A stretch of DNA of 64,000 nt from Mucilaginibacter glaciei (GTDB taxonomy: Bacteria; Bacteroidota; Bacteroidia; Sphingobacteriales; Sphingobacteriaceae), in the NCBI RefSeq assembly GCF_014773245.1, contig NZ_JACWMX010000001.1:620001-684000 (forward strand), read 5' to 3'. Positions 1-8,296 of the stretch are shown here, piece after piece; position 1 is the stretch's first letter, and every line of letters starts with the position of its first letter. The position numbers and the translations under genes are program-made. Below the pieces are notes generated by a model, which saw only the letters and a list, made by a program, of their open reading frames with translations, had not been told where the DNA came from and did not search any database.

Positions 1-878
1 CGGTTGAGGGTTCACTGGCGTTTATCGGGCATAATTACCAGGAAGGCTTGTACCAGTTAGAAAGTGCGTTGCCGCCTGCTCAGCGCCCTGCTGCACCGGT
101 AGTATTGGTAAAATCTAATTATGCTGCGCCATTACAGCAAGCCAACGCGAAAGTAAGATCAGATTTTGTGATGGAAACCTTCCTTTACCCATCGGTAAAC
201 GTGGTAGCTAAGGCTTCAGGTACGGATGCTGCGTTGCGTAATGAATACGTATTGTTCAGCGGCCACCATGATCATGACGGTGTAGGTTACCCCATAGCCG
301 GCGACTCGATCTGGAACGGTGCCGACGATAATGCTTCGGTTACGGTGGGTATGCTGGCCATTGCGAGGGCATGGGTAGCCAAACCGGGCAAACGCTCTGC
401 TTTATTTGTATGGCACGGGGCAGAGGAGCGTGGCTTGTTTGGTTCGCGCTATTATGCGGCGCACCCAACGGTTGATAAAAAATCGATAGTAACAGTATTA
501 AATGCGGATATGATAGGCCGCAACGCGCCGGATTCGGCAGCGTTGCTGGGTACATTATCGCCGCATAAAAACTCAACCGCCTTAGTTGATATGGCAATGA
601 TGGCCAATAAACAGCTGACTAAGTTTACAGTTGATTTTTCGTGGGACGACGCCAAGCACCCCGAGGGCTGGTATTTCCGTAGCGACCACTTGCCCTACGC
701 ACAAGCGGGTATCCCGGCAATATTTTTTACTACGCTTTTACACCCCGATTACCATACTCCCAAGGATGAACCTGATAGAATTGATATAGCCAAGCTGGCT
801 AAAATGGCCAAATGGATGTATTACACAGGTTGGATAGTATCGCAAACTGCTGCGCGGCCAGCGCTCGACGCAAAATAG
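1..878 (+). CDS. M28-family metallopeptidase, 5'-truncated by window edge
   Basis: This is the C-terminal part of a zinc-dependent M28 (aminopeptidase Y/S-like) peptidase. The frame stays open to the first base of the window, so the true start lies upstream; the TTG at 48 is only an internal codon. Visible metal-site motifs are SGHHDHDG (His ligand), NGADDNAS (bridging Asp), HGAEERGL (catalytic Glu pair), NADMIGR (Asp ligand) and DYHTPKDEPD (last His). Their order and spacing are those of active M28 enzymes. Family members in Bacteroidota are usually exported, but the signal peptide would lie outside the window. The stop codon abuts the stop of the convergent ABC gene with no gap. The substrate cannot be told from sequence. 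Confidence 0.9.
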   Translation, partial: VEGSLAFIGHNYQEGLYQLESALPPAQRPAAPVVLVKSNYAAPLQQANAKVRSDFVMETFLYPSVNVVAKASGTDAALRNEYVLFSGHHDHDGVGYPIAGDSIWNGADDNASVTVGMLAIARAWVAKPGKRSALFVWHGAEERGLFGSRYYAAHPTVDKKSIVTVLNADMIGRNAPDSAALLGTLSPHKNSTALVDMAMMANKQLTKFTVDFSWDDAKHPEGWYFRSDHLPYAQAGIPAIFFTTLLHPDYHTPKDEPDRIDIAKLAKMAKWMYYTGWIVSQTAARPALDAK

Positions 879-1538
879 TTACCTGTTCAAGTACCCGTAA
901 GTGATTAATTCAGAGCGATCTGCAATAGGTTTGGTAGCGCCGTTTGTTATCATAATAATGCGGTCGCTTACATCCAGGATATTGTAATACTGATGATCGG
1001 TAACTATAATGCCTTTATGTCGCGCACAGGTTTTAATAATGGGCTTAAATTCATCGGCCTGGATGGGAGAGATGTGGGTGAAGGGCTCGTCAAGCAAAAT
1101 GAAATCGGCACGGCTGTAAATGATCATCAGCATTTCCAGTTGGCGCAACTCGCCGCCCGATAGCTGATCAGGCTTTTTATGGCCGTGCTGCCGGTAAATA
1201 TCCAACCCGCTAAATTCGGCCCATGATCGGTCGTCAACTAACATTTTGGCTAATTCGCTTATCCGTATATTTTTGGGCAGGTAGCTTTGTTGTGGCAGGT
1301 AAGCGATGTGGTTGTTGTGATAGCCTTTGTGAATGTATTGATCATCGATGCTGACGTATTTGTACGCGGCTTTTAACGTACCAAATATAATGCGCAACAA
1401 AGACGATTTACCACAACCGTTCCTGCCAAGTATACCTACAACTTCGCCTTGTGTACAATTCAGGGATACGTCCTGCAATATGCTGCGGCCATCAAATTCC
1501 AGCTGTACGCTATCAACCTTTAACGTTTGCGGCGGCAT
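879..1538 (-). CDS. ABC transporter ATP-binding protein
   Basis: A 219-residue stand-alone ABC ATPase. It has Walker A GRNGCGKSS (about residues 38-46), the signature LSGGE (126-130), Walker B FILLDEP (146-152) and the switch His in TDHQ (about 182). The size and compact form recall LptB/LivF-type ATPases, but nothing assigns a substrate. The start ATG lies inside the end of the upstream membrane-protein gene (26-nt overlap), so the two are probably translated together. No canonical permease is adjacent; the only membrane partner is the 108-residue protein. An ATPase component with unknown cargo is the safe reading. Confidence 0.85.
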   Translation of the reverse strand: MPPQTLKVDSVQLEFDGRSILQDVSLNCTQGEVVGILGRNGCGKSSLLRIIFGTLKAAYKYVSIDDQYIHKGYHNNHIAYLPQQSYLPKNIRISELAKMLVDDRSWAEFSGLDIYRQHGHKKPDQLSGGELRQLEMLMIIYSRADFILLDEPFTHISPIQADEFKPIIKTCARHKGIIVTDHQYYNILDVSDRIIMITNGATKPIADRSELITYGYLNR

Positions 1539-1839
1539 GGCAAATAAGTGTGAGTGGAATAATTAAAAGGAGAGAGGCTAAAGCATCTGCCAGGCAGCTG
1601 TATATAAACAATCGCCTGATCGTGACACCTGCGTTACGGTAATAAAAGTAAGTGTTCGATGCAGTATAATAATGTAAACTAGCAGCGGCGGCAAATCCGC
1701 ATAACTTACAAAAAAGGAGGGCCACCGGATTAAAACCGGCGGCTAAACCTGTAAGTACGAAGCACAACAAGGTAAAAGAAATATTGTACAGCCAAAGTGT
1801 ACGATAATATTGTGCAGTAAGAGTGTATAGGCGGCTCAT
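1513..1839 (-). CDS. small polytopic membrane protein overlapping ABC ATPase gene
   Basis: A 108-residue, strongly hydrophobic protein with about three predicted membrane segments (roughly residues 16-36, 40-58 and 80-103), rich in Ala, Leu and Tyr. I start it at the ATG at 1839 rather than the TTG one codon earlier. Its 3' end overlaps the ABC ATPase start by 26 nt in another frame, an arrangement typical of translationally coupled partners. I do not recognise the family. It could be a minimal membrane anchor or permease-like subunit for the ATPase; this is inference from position only. Confidence 0.6.
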   Translation of the reverse strand: MSRLYTLTAQYYRTLWLYNISFTLLCFVLTGLAAGFNPVALLFCKLCGFAAAASLHYYTASNTYFYYRNAGVTIRRLFIYSCLADALASLLLIIPLTLICHAAANVKG

Positions 1840-1903
1840 CAACAGCTACCTATACGTAAGTTTCTAAAATAAATTGTGCTTCAATAATTATTTATCCCCG
1901 GCA

Positions 1904-3646
1904 TTAAACCGCTAGCGGTAAGGTAAAATAAAAGCGGCTTCCTGCACCTATTTCACTTTCTACACCTATCTGGCCACCCTGCGCATTAATAAAGTCCTTC
2001 GAAATAGCCAAACCTAAGCCCGATCCTGATTTATTTTGGCCATCGGTTGGTACCTGGAAATAGCGGTCGAACAGGCGTTTTTGATAGGTTTCGTCAATAC
2101 CTTTGCCGGTATCTTTCACAGAAAATTCTACTTGCTTTTTATTAGCTTTTACCTGTATAACAATCTTTGATTTTTCGGCACTGTAACGTAATGCATTTGA
2201 AAGGAAATTGACCAGCACCCATGCCGTTTTTTCGATATCTACCTGCACATCCGGCAGTACATCATCTTTAAGGATGTCTATCTGTACCTGTTTTTGATCT
2301 GCCTGGAATTTGATTGATGTGATGGCATAATCTACCACCTGCATTGGGTTAACAGGTACAAAGTTCAATTGGATATTACCGGTTTCTACCTGCGATAATT
2401 CCAATAATTCGCTGGTTATCTTTAGTAGCCTGTCGTTATCATCCTTAATGTGGTTAACCAATTGTTCCTGCTCGGCGTTAATTGCCCCAATACGCTGGTC
2501 GTTCAACAGCTTAAGGCTCATTTTTATCGAGGCGATGGGCGTTTTAAGTTCATGTGATATGGTAGCTATAAAGTTGGTTTTTGCCTCGTCGCGCTCCTTA
2601 AATTCGGTGATATTCTTTAAAATGTAAACCTTCCCTGCCGAGCGGCTGGCCAATTGTAGCGCGCCCTTTGTATCGTCGAGGTTGGGTATGATAATGTCGC
2701 TGCTTTGCATTTGAAAATGCAGCTCGCGCCCATCTAAAACAATTTTGAAAGGTTTAATAGATGAATCATTTTTTAAGATAGTCTTGAGCAGGTCATTACT
2801 TTTGGTCAGCGTTTCGGTATTTTGGCCAACTACTTTATCGTCTGTAATGTTGAGCGTTTTACGTGCGGCATCGTTCATAAACAAGATCTCTTGCTTCTCA
2901 TCAATACCAATAATGGCATCCTGCATCTGATCGATAATGGTTTCAATCCGCCGCTTTTCAGATATTACCGTCGCCAGGTTACTGCTTTCCCACTGGTTCA
3001 GGCGCGCAGCCATCTGGTTAAAGGCCCCCGCTACTTCTGCAAACTCGTCGTTTTGTTCAAAATGCAATCGTTTGTTATAGTTACCCTGGCCTATCTCCCT
3101 TATACCTTCTAACAATGCCCGCAGCGGGTTAGCGATAAACCCGGGGAAGTTGACACTGAAACTAAATAAAACCAGGAAAGTAAAGGTACCTACCAAGCCT
3201 AAAAACAAGGTGGCCCTGCTTACAGATTTACGCGCATTATCATTTTTGCGAACGATAGCCTGCATATTTAATTGCTCTATAGCGCGTAAAGTTTGCCTGA
3301 TCTTACGTTCGGTTTGTTGTTGGTTAACCGAGGGTGTTTTTAGGTCGCTGGCAGACTTGCGCAGGCTTTCGGTAAGCTGCCTTTCGCCTGGTTCAGTAAT
3401 GTTATGCTCCTGCATGGTTAGCCACCTGTTAAAATCAAATAAAGCCGGGTTTTTAAGCGGCAGATCGTTCTCATCGAGCACCGTGCGCATTTCACGTGCA
3501 AAGCTTAGCGTTTCATAATTGTTTTTAAGGATGCCCTTTGCATTTTCAGATATGTCGCGGATATAAAATAAGGCGGTTGCACCAAAAAACAGCACAACCA
3601 AAAATAAAAAGCCGAAGCCTAAACGTAGTTTTGTTCTTACTTTCAT
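1904..3646 (-). CDS. HAMP-PAS sensor histidine kinase of the kdp locus
   Basis: A 580-residue membrane histidine kinase. Two membrane segments (about 7-28 and 145-168) bracket a periplasmic helical region. They are followed by HAMP (about 170-222), PAS (about 230-345), HisKA with the phospho-acceptor His365 in ISHELKTP, and HATPase with Asn484, DTGKG (512-516) and GSGLGL (541-546). Its start overlaps the stop of the KdpD-module gene by 4 nt (ATGA), so the two are coupled. In E. coli, KdpD carries sensor and kinase in one chain; here the kinase is a separate protein of a different build, resembling NtrB/AtoS-like kinases. No kdpE-type regulator is adjacent. The nearest response regulator is the NtrC-type gene ending at 14592, which I infer may be its partner. 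Confidence 0.9.
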   Translation of the reverse strand: MKVRTKLRLGFGFLFLVVLFFGATALFYIRDISENAKGILKNNYETLSFAREMRTVLDENDLPLKNPALFDFNRWLTMQEHNITEPGERQLTESLRKSASDLKTPSVNQQQTERKIRQTLRAIEQLNMQAIVRKNDNARKSVSRATLFLGLVGTFTFLVLFSFSVNFPGFIANPLRALLEGIREIGQGNYNKRLHFEQNDEFAEVAGAFNQMAARLNQWESSNLATVISEKRRIETIIDQMQDAIIGIDEKQEILFMNDAARKTLNITDDKVVGQNTETLTKSNDLLKTILKNDSSIKPFKIVLDGRELHFQMQSSDIIIPNLDDTKGALQLASRSAGKVYILKNITEFKERDEAKTNFIATISHELKTPIASIKMSLKLLNDQRIGAINAEQEQLVNHIKDDNDRLLKITSELLELSQVETGNIQLNFVPVNPMQVVDYAITSIKFQADQKQVQIDILKDDVLPDVQVDIEKTAWVLVNFLSNALRYSAEKSKIVIQVKANKKQVEFSVKDTGKGIDETYQKRLFDRYFQVPTDGQNKSGSGLGLAISKDFINAQGGQIGVESEIGAGSRFYFTLPLAV

Positions 3647-4779
3647 GATAGTATTACTAAATCAGTTTCTGTTTTGGCAATCTTGTTCAGCAACTCGTTA
3701 AAGATAGCCGTTCTGAGTATCACCTGCCATAAATTTAAATGTGGTTTACCTATGCAAATGGTAGTTACCTCTTTTTCTTCGGCTACCTGCATAATGGTTT
3801 GCGTTATGGCGTCGCTTTTAAGTTTAATGAGTTCGGCACCTAACTCGGTGGCCAGTTTAAAGTTATTGATCAGGTGCCTTTGTTTATCCAGCTTGATGCG
3901 GTCAAGGCTTTCGCCGCTGCTTTGTACGTATAAAACTATCCACGGAGAGCGGTAGTACGATGCCAGGCGGGCCGTTTTACGGATCACGATCTTGGCTGTT
4001 TCGGAATTGGATGAGATACAGGCCAGAAATTTCTCGGGCCTTAATTTGATCTGTTTAGGGATCTCGGTATCTATCTTTCGCTCTACATGGTGAGCAACTT
4101 CCTTTAAGGCCAGTTCGCGCAGTTGCAGGATCTTGTCGGATTGGAAGAAATTTTGAAGTGCGCGTTCTATCTTGGCCTTTTCGTATATCTTGCCTTGTTT
4201 CAACCGGTCAACCAATTCGTCGGCTGTCAGGTCAATATTTACTACCTCATCTGCCAGATCCAATATTTTATCGGGGATACGCTCGGTAATCGCAATGCCG
4301 GTTATTTGCTCCACATCCTCGTTTAGGCTTTCTAAATGCTGAATGTTCACGGCGGTTATCACACTGATGCCGGCTTCCAGAATATCCAGTACGTCCTGCC
4401 AGCGTTTGTTGTTTTTGCTCCCCTCAATATTGGTATGGGCCAGTTCATCTACAATGACCACTTCAGGGTGCCGGTTAATGATGGCTTGCAGGTCCATCTC
4501 TTCCAACTCTTTACCCTTATAAAACGTTTTACGGCGGGGTATTAAGGGCAGGCCTTCCAGTAAAGCGTGAGTTTCAGCCCGGTTGTGGGTTTCTATGTAA
4601 CCTATCTGTATATCTATGTTAGTACGTTGTAAGGCATGGGCCTCCTGCAGCATCCGGTAACTTTTGCCTACACCGGCACTCATGCCGATATAGATCTTGA
4701 GCTTGCCCCGCCTCGACTTTTTTACCAGTTCAATGAAGTTTTTTACGGATGTATCTTTATGTTCCTGCTGTTCTTCCAT
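3643..4779 (-). CDS. kdpD: KdpD N-terminal sensor module (KdpD + UspA), no kinase domain
   Basis: A 378-residue cytoplasmic protein matching only the N-terminal half of KdpD. The KdpD domain (about 22-230) has the Walker-A-like GMSAGVGKS (32-40), the Walker-B-like VVIVDELAHTN and the family hallmark NIQHLESLN. A UspA-like domain follows (about 245-378). The transmembrane and histidine kinase parts of classical KdpD are absent, and the next gene supplies a kinase. In KdpD the Usp domain senses K+ or c-di-AMP; this is family knowledge, not shown here. The ATG is one base after the kdpA2 stop (TGA-T-ATG), and the 3' end overlaps the kinase gene by 4 nt. Confidence 0.92.
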   Translation of the reverse strand: MEEQQEHKDTSVKNFIELVKKSRRGKLKIYIGMSAGVGKSYRMLQEAHALQRTNIDIQIGYIETHNRAETHALLEGLPLIPRRKTFYKGKELEEMDLQAIINRHPEVVIVDELAHTNIEGSKNNKRWQDVLDILEAGISVITAVNIQHLESLNEDVEQITGIAITERIPDKILDLADEVVNIDLTADELVDRLKQGKIYEKAKIERALQNFFQSDKILQLRELALKEVAHHVERKIDTEIPKQIKLRPEKFLACISSNSETAKIVIRKTARLASYYRSPWIVLYVQSSGESLDRIKLDKQRHLINNFKLATELGAELIKLKSDAITQTIMQVAEEKEVTTICIGKPHLNLWQVILRTAIFNELLNKIAKTETDLVILS

Positions 4780-4780
4780 A

Positions 4781-6490
4781 TCAGCTCAATTGAGTTAAAT
4801 ATTCATTAATTGGCCCTAACACCAGCGCAGGGAACAATGATAAGACTTGCAAAACAACCATTACAAAAAACAGCATAACACCAAAACTGGCCGAATCTGT
4901 TTGCAAAGTCCCGGCCGAGTAAGGGGTAGGCCGTTGACGAAGCATGATACCCGCAATAGCCAAAGCTCCTAACACAGGAATAAACCGGCCTGCCATCATG
5001 GCAACTGCCGTTGTCAAGTTCCAGAAAACGTTATTATCTGCCAACCCCTCAAAACCTGATCCATTACCCGCGAACGACGAGGTGAACTCATATAGAACAG
5101 TTGTAAAATTATGTGAGGAATTATTGCTGAACCACGCCGGTGCTGCACCTGCGGCATTTAAATTATTGTATGCAAAAATAGTGATGCCCGTTAGCCCAAG
5201 GCAAATTAGCGGTTGCGCAATGTATATACCCATGGCAAGCTGTATTTGCCGCATCGTTATTTTTTTACCAAACACTTCAGGCGTACGTCCTATCATCAGC
5301 GAGCCCATAAAAATAGCGATGATAACAAATACCAGCATATTTATCCAACCTGTGCCTACACCGCCAAAAAACGCATCAATTTGCATACCCAGCAACATGC
5401 TAATGCCCGATAAAGGCATATAACTGTCGTGCATTGATACAAGTGTACCGGCGGGTATTGCTACATTTATGCCGGCGTAAAATGAGGATAGTAAGGAGCC
5501 AAAACGCACTTCCTTCCCTTCGGTATTTCCGCTCAAAACAGATATACCCATTTTTGATTGTAACGGGTTGCCGGCAATTTCCTGGCTGATGATTGGGATA
5601 GTTAGTAAAACCACCCCCACACACATAATCAGGATGATCATGCGCGAGAATTTCTTTTGATTTATATAGTAACCTAAGAAAAATATAAACGCGGCAGGCA
5701 ACAGTAACACCATAAAAACATGGATAATAAAGGAAGCGACGTTGGGGTTTTCAAAGGGGTGTGCATCGTTTGCACCAAAAAAACCTCCGCCATTTGAACC
5801 AAATTCCTTGATAGGCAACATAGCGGCAACGGGGCCTGTTGCTACCGTAACCTTGTCGCCTTGCAGCGTGGTAATACTTTGAGGCTTGTTAAAGTTCATG
5901 GGTACACCACAAAACATCAGTAATATACCTGCAAGCAAACATAACGGCAGTAATACACGGGTAACGGATAGCACCAGATCGCTATAAAAATTACCTAAAC
6001 TATTACTTGCTTTCCGCGCAAGGCCGCGTACGATGGCTACACCTGCGGCAAGGCTTGTGGCGGCACTAACAAACTGTAGAAATGTAAAAACTGCTATTTG
6101 GGTAAGGTAAGTAGCTCCGCTCTCGCCCGAGTAATGCTGCAGGTTGGTACTGGTGAGGAAACTGATAGAGGAGTTAAGGGCAAGGCTCCATTCCATTGAT
6201 GGGTTACCTGCGGGATTGAGAGGTAAAGAGCCTTGTAGAAGTAGTAGTGCGAAAGATAATATCCACCATATGCCGTTTATTACCAGAAGGCTAACAGCAT
6301 ATTGTTTCCAGGTCATTTCCTGTTGCGGATCTATACCGCCCACCCGGAAAATGAAATGTTCGACCTGTTTTAAAAAATCGAGCGGACTTCGCTCGTGTTT
6401 GTACACGGCGGCCATATATTTACCAACAATCACAGCTACCGCAAGGATAGCTGTGATGAGGAGTATGAGCAGCACTATTTGCAAATACAT
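4781..6490 (-). CDS. kdpA: second, diverged KdpA-like K+ channel subunit
   Basis: A 569-residue polytopic protein of the KdpA family, the K+-selective channel-like subunit of the KdpFABC pump. All four selectivity-loop regions are present: [38 protein letters not shown] and [14 protein letters not shown]. Compared with the kdpA at 10339-12057, loop 2 has Ser for Thr before NGGG and Asp in GANDAH, and loop 3 has GTLVS where the canonical form is GSVN. It sits apart from kdpFABC, after the porin and directly before the KdpD module, with no second kdpB or kdpC. It may be an alternative channel subunit or a K+ sensor feeding KdpD; both are inference. Confidence 0.88.
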   Translation of the reverse strand: MYLQIVLLILLITAILAVAVIVGKYMAAVYKHERSPLDFLKQVEHFIFRVGGIDPQQEMTWKQYAVSLLVINGIWWILSFALLLLQGSLPLNPAGNPSMEWSLALNSSISFLTSTNLQHYSGESGATYLTQIAVFTFLQFVSAATSLAAGVAIVRGLARKASNSLGNFYSDLVLSVTRVLLPLCLLAGILLMFCGVPMNFNKPQSITTLQGDKVTVATGPVAAMLPIKEFGSNGGGFFGANDAHPFENPNVASFIIHVFMVLLLPAAFIFFLGYYINQKKFSRMIILIMCVGVVLLTIPIISQEIAGNPLQSKMGISVLSGNTEGKEVRFGSLLSSFYAGINVAIPAGTLVSMHDSYMPLSGISMLLGMQIDAFFGGVGTGWINMLVFVIIAIFMGSLMIGRTPEVFGKKITMRQIQLAMGIYIAQPLICLGLTGITIFAYNNLNAAGAAPAWFSNNSSHNFTTVLYEFTSSFAGNGSGFEGLADNNVFWNLTTAVAMMAGRFIPVLGALAIAGIMLRQRPTPYSAGTLQTDSASFGVMLFFVMVVLQVLSLFPALVLGPINEYLTQLS

Positions 6491-6527
6491 TTGTTTTATT
6501 TAATTGATAACAAGACTTATGCCTTAT

Positions 6528-7583
6528 TTAAAAGGCGTATACCGCTGCTAATAAAAACTGCGATGCCTGTTTAGTTGGCCCTGCGCTTTTGTTGATAAAT
6601 TGCGCTGTCGAGCCATTATCCAACCTTACTTCTGGTATAAATGTTAGCGGCCCGGCTTTCACATTTGCTGTTAAGGTAAATGCGGTTATCGATTCGCCTG
6701 CCGGCGGACCTGCCGTGGTAAAACCACCATTTTTTGTTTTAAAGTACTCGCCCCTAAGCCCTAAAGTTACATCTTTAGATACTGCAATTTGCGGGTATAA
6801 GGCTACACCTTCAAATCCGCCTTTAACTGCATCGGGTGCTGAGAATGTTGCACCGTTTAAGCCTAATTTAAATGCATCTGTGATTTGATAGGTAGTGGTC
6901 AAATCTACAATGGTACCCGATTGCGGGCCGGTAAGCAGGTTGACATAAGCTACCCATCCCTTAGCCGGGCTCACCATTAATTGCGAACCGAAGGTGTTTA
7001 TTTTTCCGCCAGATTGATATACGTTCCAATAATCGTTAAAAATACCAGCCATTAAGCTCACTTTACTGCTAAACGCATACGTTAATTTAACGCCTGCATT
7101 TTGGAACGGCCCATTGGTGAATAGGTAAGAAGTTGAGTAGTTAAAGTTGCCTACCGGCGATACTACCTCATAGCCTAAAAACGTAGCCATGTAACCTGCG
7201 GTAACGTTTAATTTGTCGGTAAGATCATACCCCACGTATAAATTCTGAATATGGAACGACTGGTTATTACTGCCACCATTAGGGATAGACTGAATTTCGC
7301 CACGGGGGCCGAAAGATAATTCACCCACAAAAGATGCCTTATTTACTTTCTTTTTTACGCCCAGATCGATCATACCTATCGAAAATGAATTTTGATCTGT
7401 TGCGAAACTGGTAGGGATGTTGGAGGTACCTGCAGCACTACGGAATTTAGAAAAATCGTATTTGTAATAAGCATCTACAGATCCGGTGATGATTAACGGA
7501 TTTTCTACCGTTTTGGTCGAATCCTGTGCTTTGGTAGCAATAGCAGCTAATACAATGGCTGCAGAGAATAGAAGTTTTTTCAT
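6528..7583 (-). CDS. outer-membrane beta-barrel porin (BBP2-like) inside the kdp operon
   Basis: A 351-residue protein with a clear signal peptide (MKKLLF..., cleavage after ATKAQ) followed by amphipathic beta-strand repeats and a terminal aromatic residue (VYAF), as in outer-membrane barrels. The strand pattern, including SVDAYYKYDF near the mature N-terminus and NLYVGYDL/NVTAGYMATFLGYE, matches the putative beta-barrel porin-2 (BBP2) group. I start it at the ATG at 7583. A longer reading frame begins at 7664 but would translate through the palindromic repeat and put 27 residues before the signal peptide. Its place between kdpC and the second kdpA suggests it admits K+ through the outer membrane; this is inference. 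Confidence 0.85.
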   Translation of the reverse strand: MKKLLFSAAIVLAAIATKAQDSTKTVENPLIITGSVDAYYKYDFSKFRSAAGTSNIPTSFATDQNSFSIGMIDLGVKKKVNKASFVGELSFGPRGEIQSIPNGGSNNQSFHIQNLYVGYDLTDKLNVTAGYMATFLGYEVVSPVGNFNYSTSYLFTNGPFQNAGVKLTYAFSSKVSLMAGIFNDYWNVYQSGGKINTFGSQLMVSPAKGWVAYVNLLTGPQSGTIVDLTTTYQITDAFKLGLNGATFSAPDAVKGGFEGVALYPQIAVSKDVTLGLRGEYFKTKNGGFTTAGPPAGESITAFTLTANVKAGPLTFIPEVRLDNGSTAQFINKSAGPTKQASQFLLAAVYAF

Positions 7584-7598
7584 GTTTTTATATAAATC

Positions 7599-7699
7599 TG
7601 TCATTTCGAACGAGCGATAGCGAGGAGAAATCTTGTTCATCATGCAAAGCTCGCCACCTACCATTCAAAAAAGATTTCTCTCTATCGTTCGAAATGACA
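7599..7699. repeat. intergenic inverted repeat (GTCATTTCGAACG family)
   Basis: An imperfect palindrome between kdpC and the porin. The left arm (7599-7634) starts TGTCATTTCGAACGA and the right arm (7671-7699) ends TCGTTCGAAATGACA; both also share GAGAAATCTT/AAGATTTCTC. The arms enclose about 36 nt. The same TGTCATTTCGAACG...GAGAAATCTT pattern is, from memory, a common dispersed intergenic element in Sphingobacteriaceae and other Bacteroidota. As RNA it would fold into a long hairpin within the operon and could modulate expression or stability of the downstream porin-kdpA2-kdpD part. Confidence 0.8.
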
Positions 7700-7717
7700 T
7701 TTGGTTGTGTGTTTTAT

Positions 7718-8284
7718 TTATTTTTTAAGTTCGTCAAGTGCCACGTTCAATTTCAATACGTTCACTTTTGCAGGGCCTAACAGGCCTAAAAGCGGTGCTT
7801 CGGTATGTTTAGCAACAAGATCGGTAACTTGCGCTACGGTTAAACCGCGGTTGTCTGCAATCCTTTTGATCTGGATCTGTGCGGCTGCCGGAGAAATGTC
7901 CGGATCAAGCCCGCTGCCCGATGCGGTAACCATTTCTGCCGGGATATCGCTACGTTTTAAATACTGGTGGTATTTAAGCAGGGTATCAATGCGGCTGGCT
8001 ACATCTTTCAGATAATCCGGGTTGCTTGGGCCTTTGTTACTGCCGGCGCTGCCTGCTGCATTATAGGCTACAGCCGATGGCCTGCCCCAAAAGTATTTGG
8101 GTTGTGTAAAGCTCTGGCCAATATTGGCATAGCCAACAACTTTGCCGTTCACCACAATGGTTTCGCCATCGCCACGGCCTTTTGATAACTTACCGGCCAA
8201 CGAGATGGCTACCGGGTATATTACACATAGTATCACGGTTAAAACCAGTGTGATACGGATGGATTTTATGATGTTACTTTTCAT
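7718..8284 (-). CDS. kdpC: K+-transporting ATPase subunit C
   Basis: A 188-residue KdpC of usual length. It has one N-terminal membrane anchor (about residues 10-32, preceded by MKSNIIKSIR) and a soluble domain with the conserved FTQPKYFWGRPSA, GSGLDPDISPAAA and HTEAPLLGLLG stretches. KdpC is the small single-pass subunit that raises ATP affinity of KdpB in the KdpFABC complex. The gene follows kdpB after 12 nt. The normal operon order ends here; a palindrome and the porin gene follow. Confidence 0.95.
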   Translation of the reverse strand: MKSNIIKSIRITLVLTVILCVIYPVAISLAGKLSKGRGDGETIVVNGKVVGYANIGQSFTQPKYFWGRPSAVAYNAAGSAGSNKGPSNPDYLKDVASRIDTLLKYHQYLKRSDIPAEMVTASGSGLDPDISPAAAQIQIKRIADNRGLTVAQVTDLVAKHTEAPLLGLLGPAKVNVLKLNVALDELKK

Positions 8285-8296
8285 GATTATTATTAA

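Noticed and set aside
7584..7664. Upstream start for the porin giving 27 extra residues.
   Set aside because: It would be translated from the palindromic repeat and hide the signal peptide; ATG 7583 is better.
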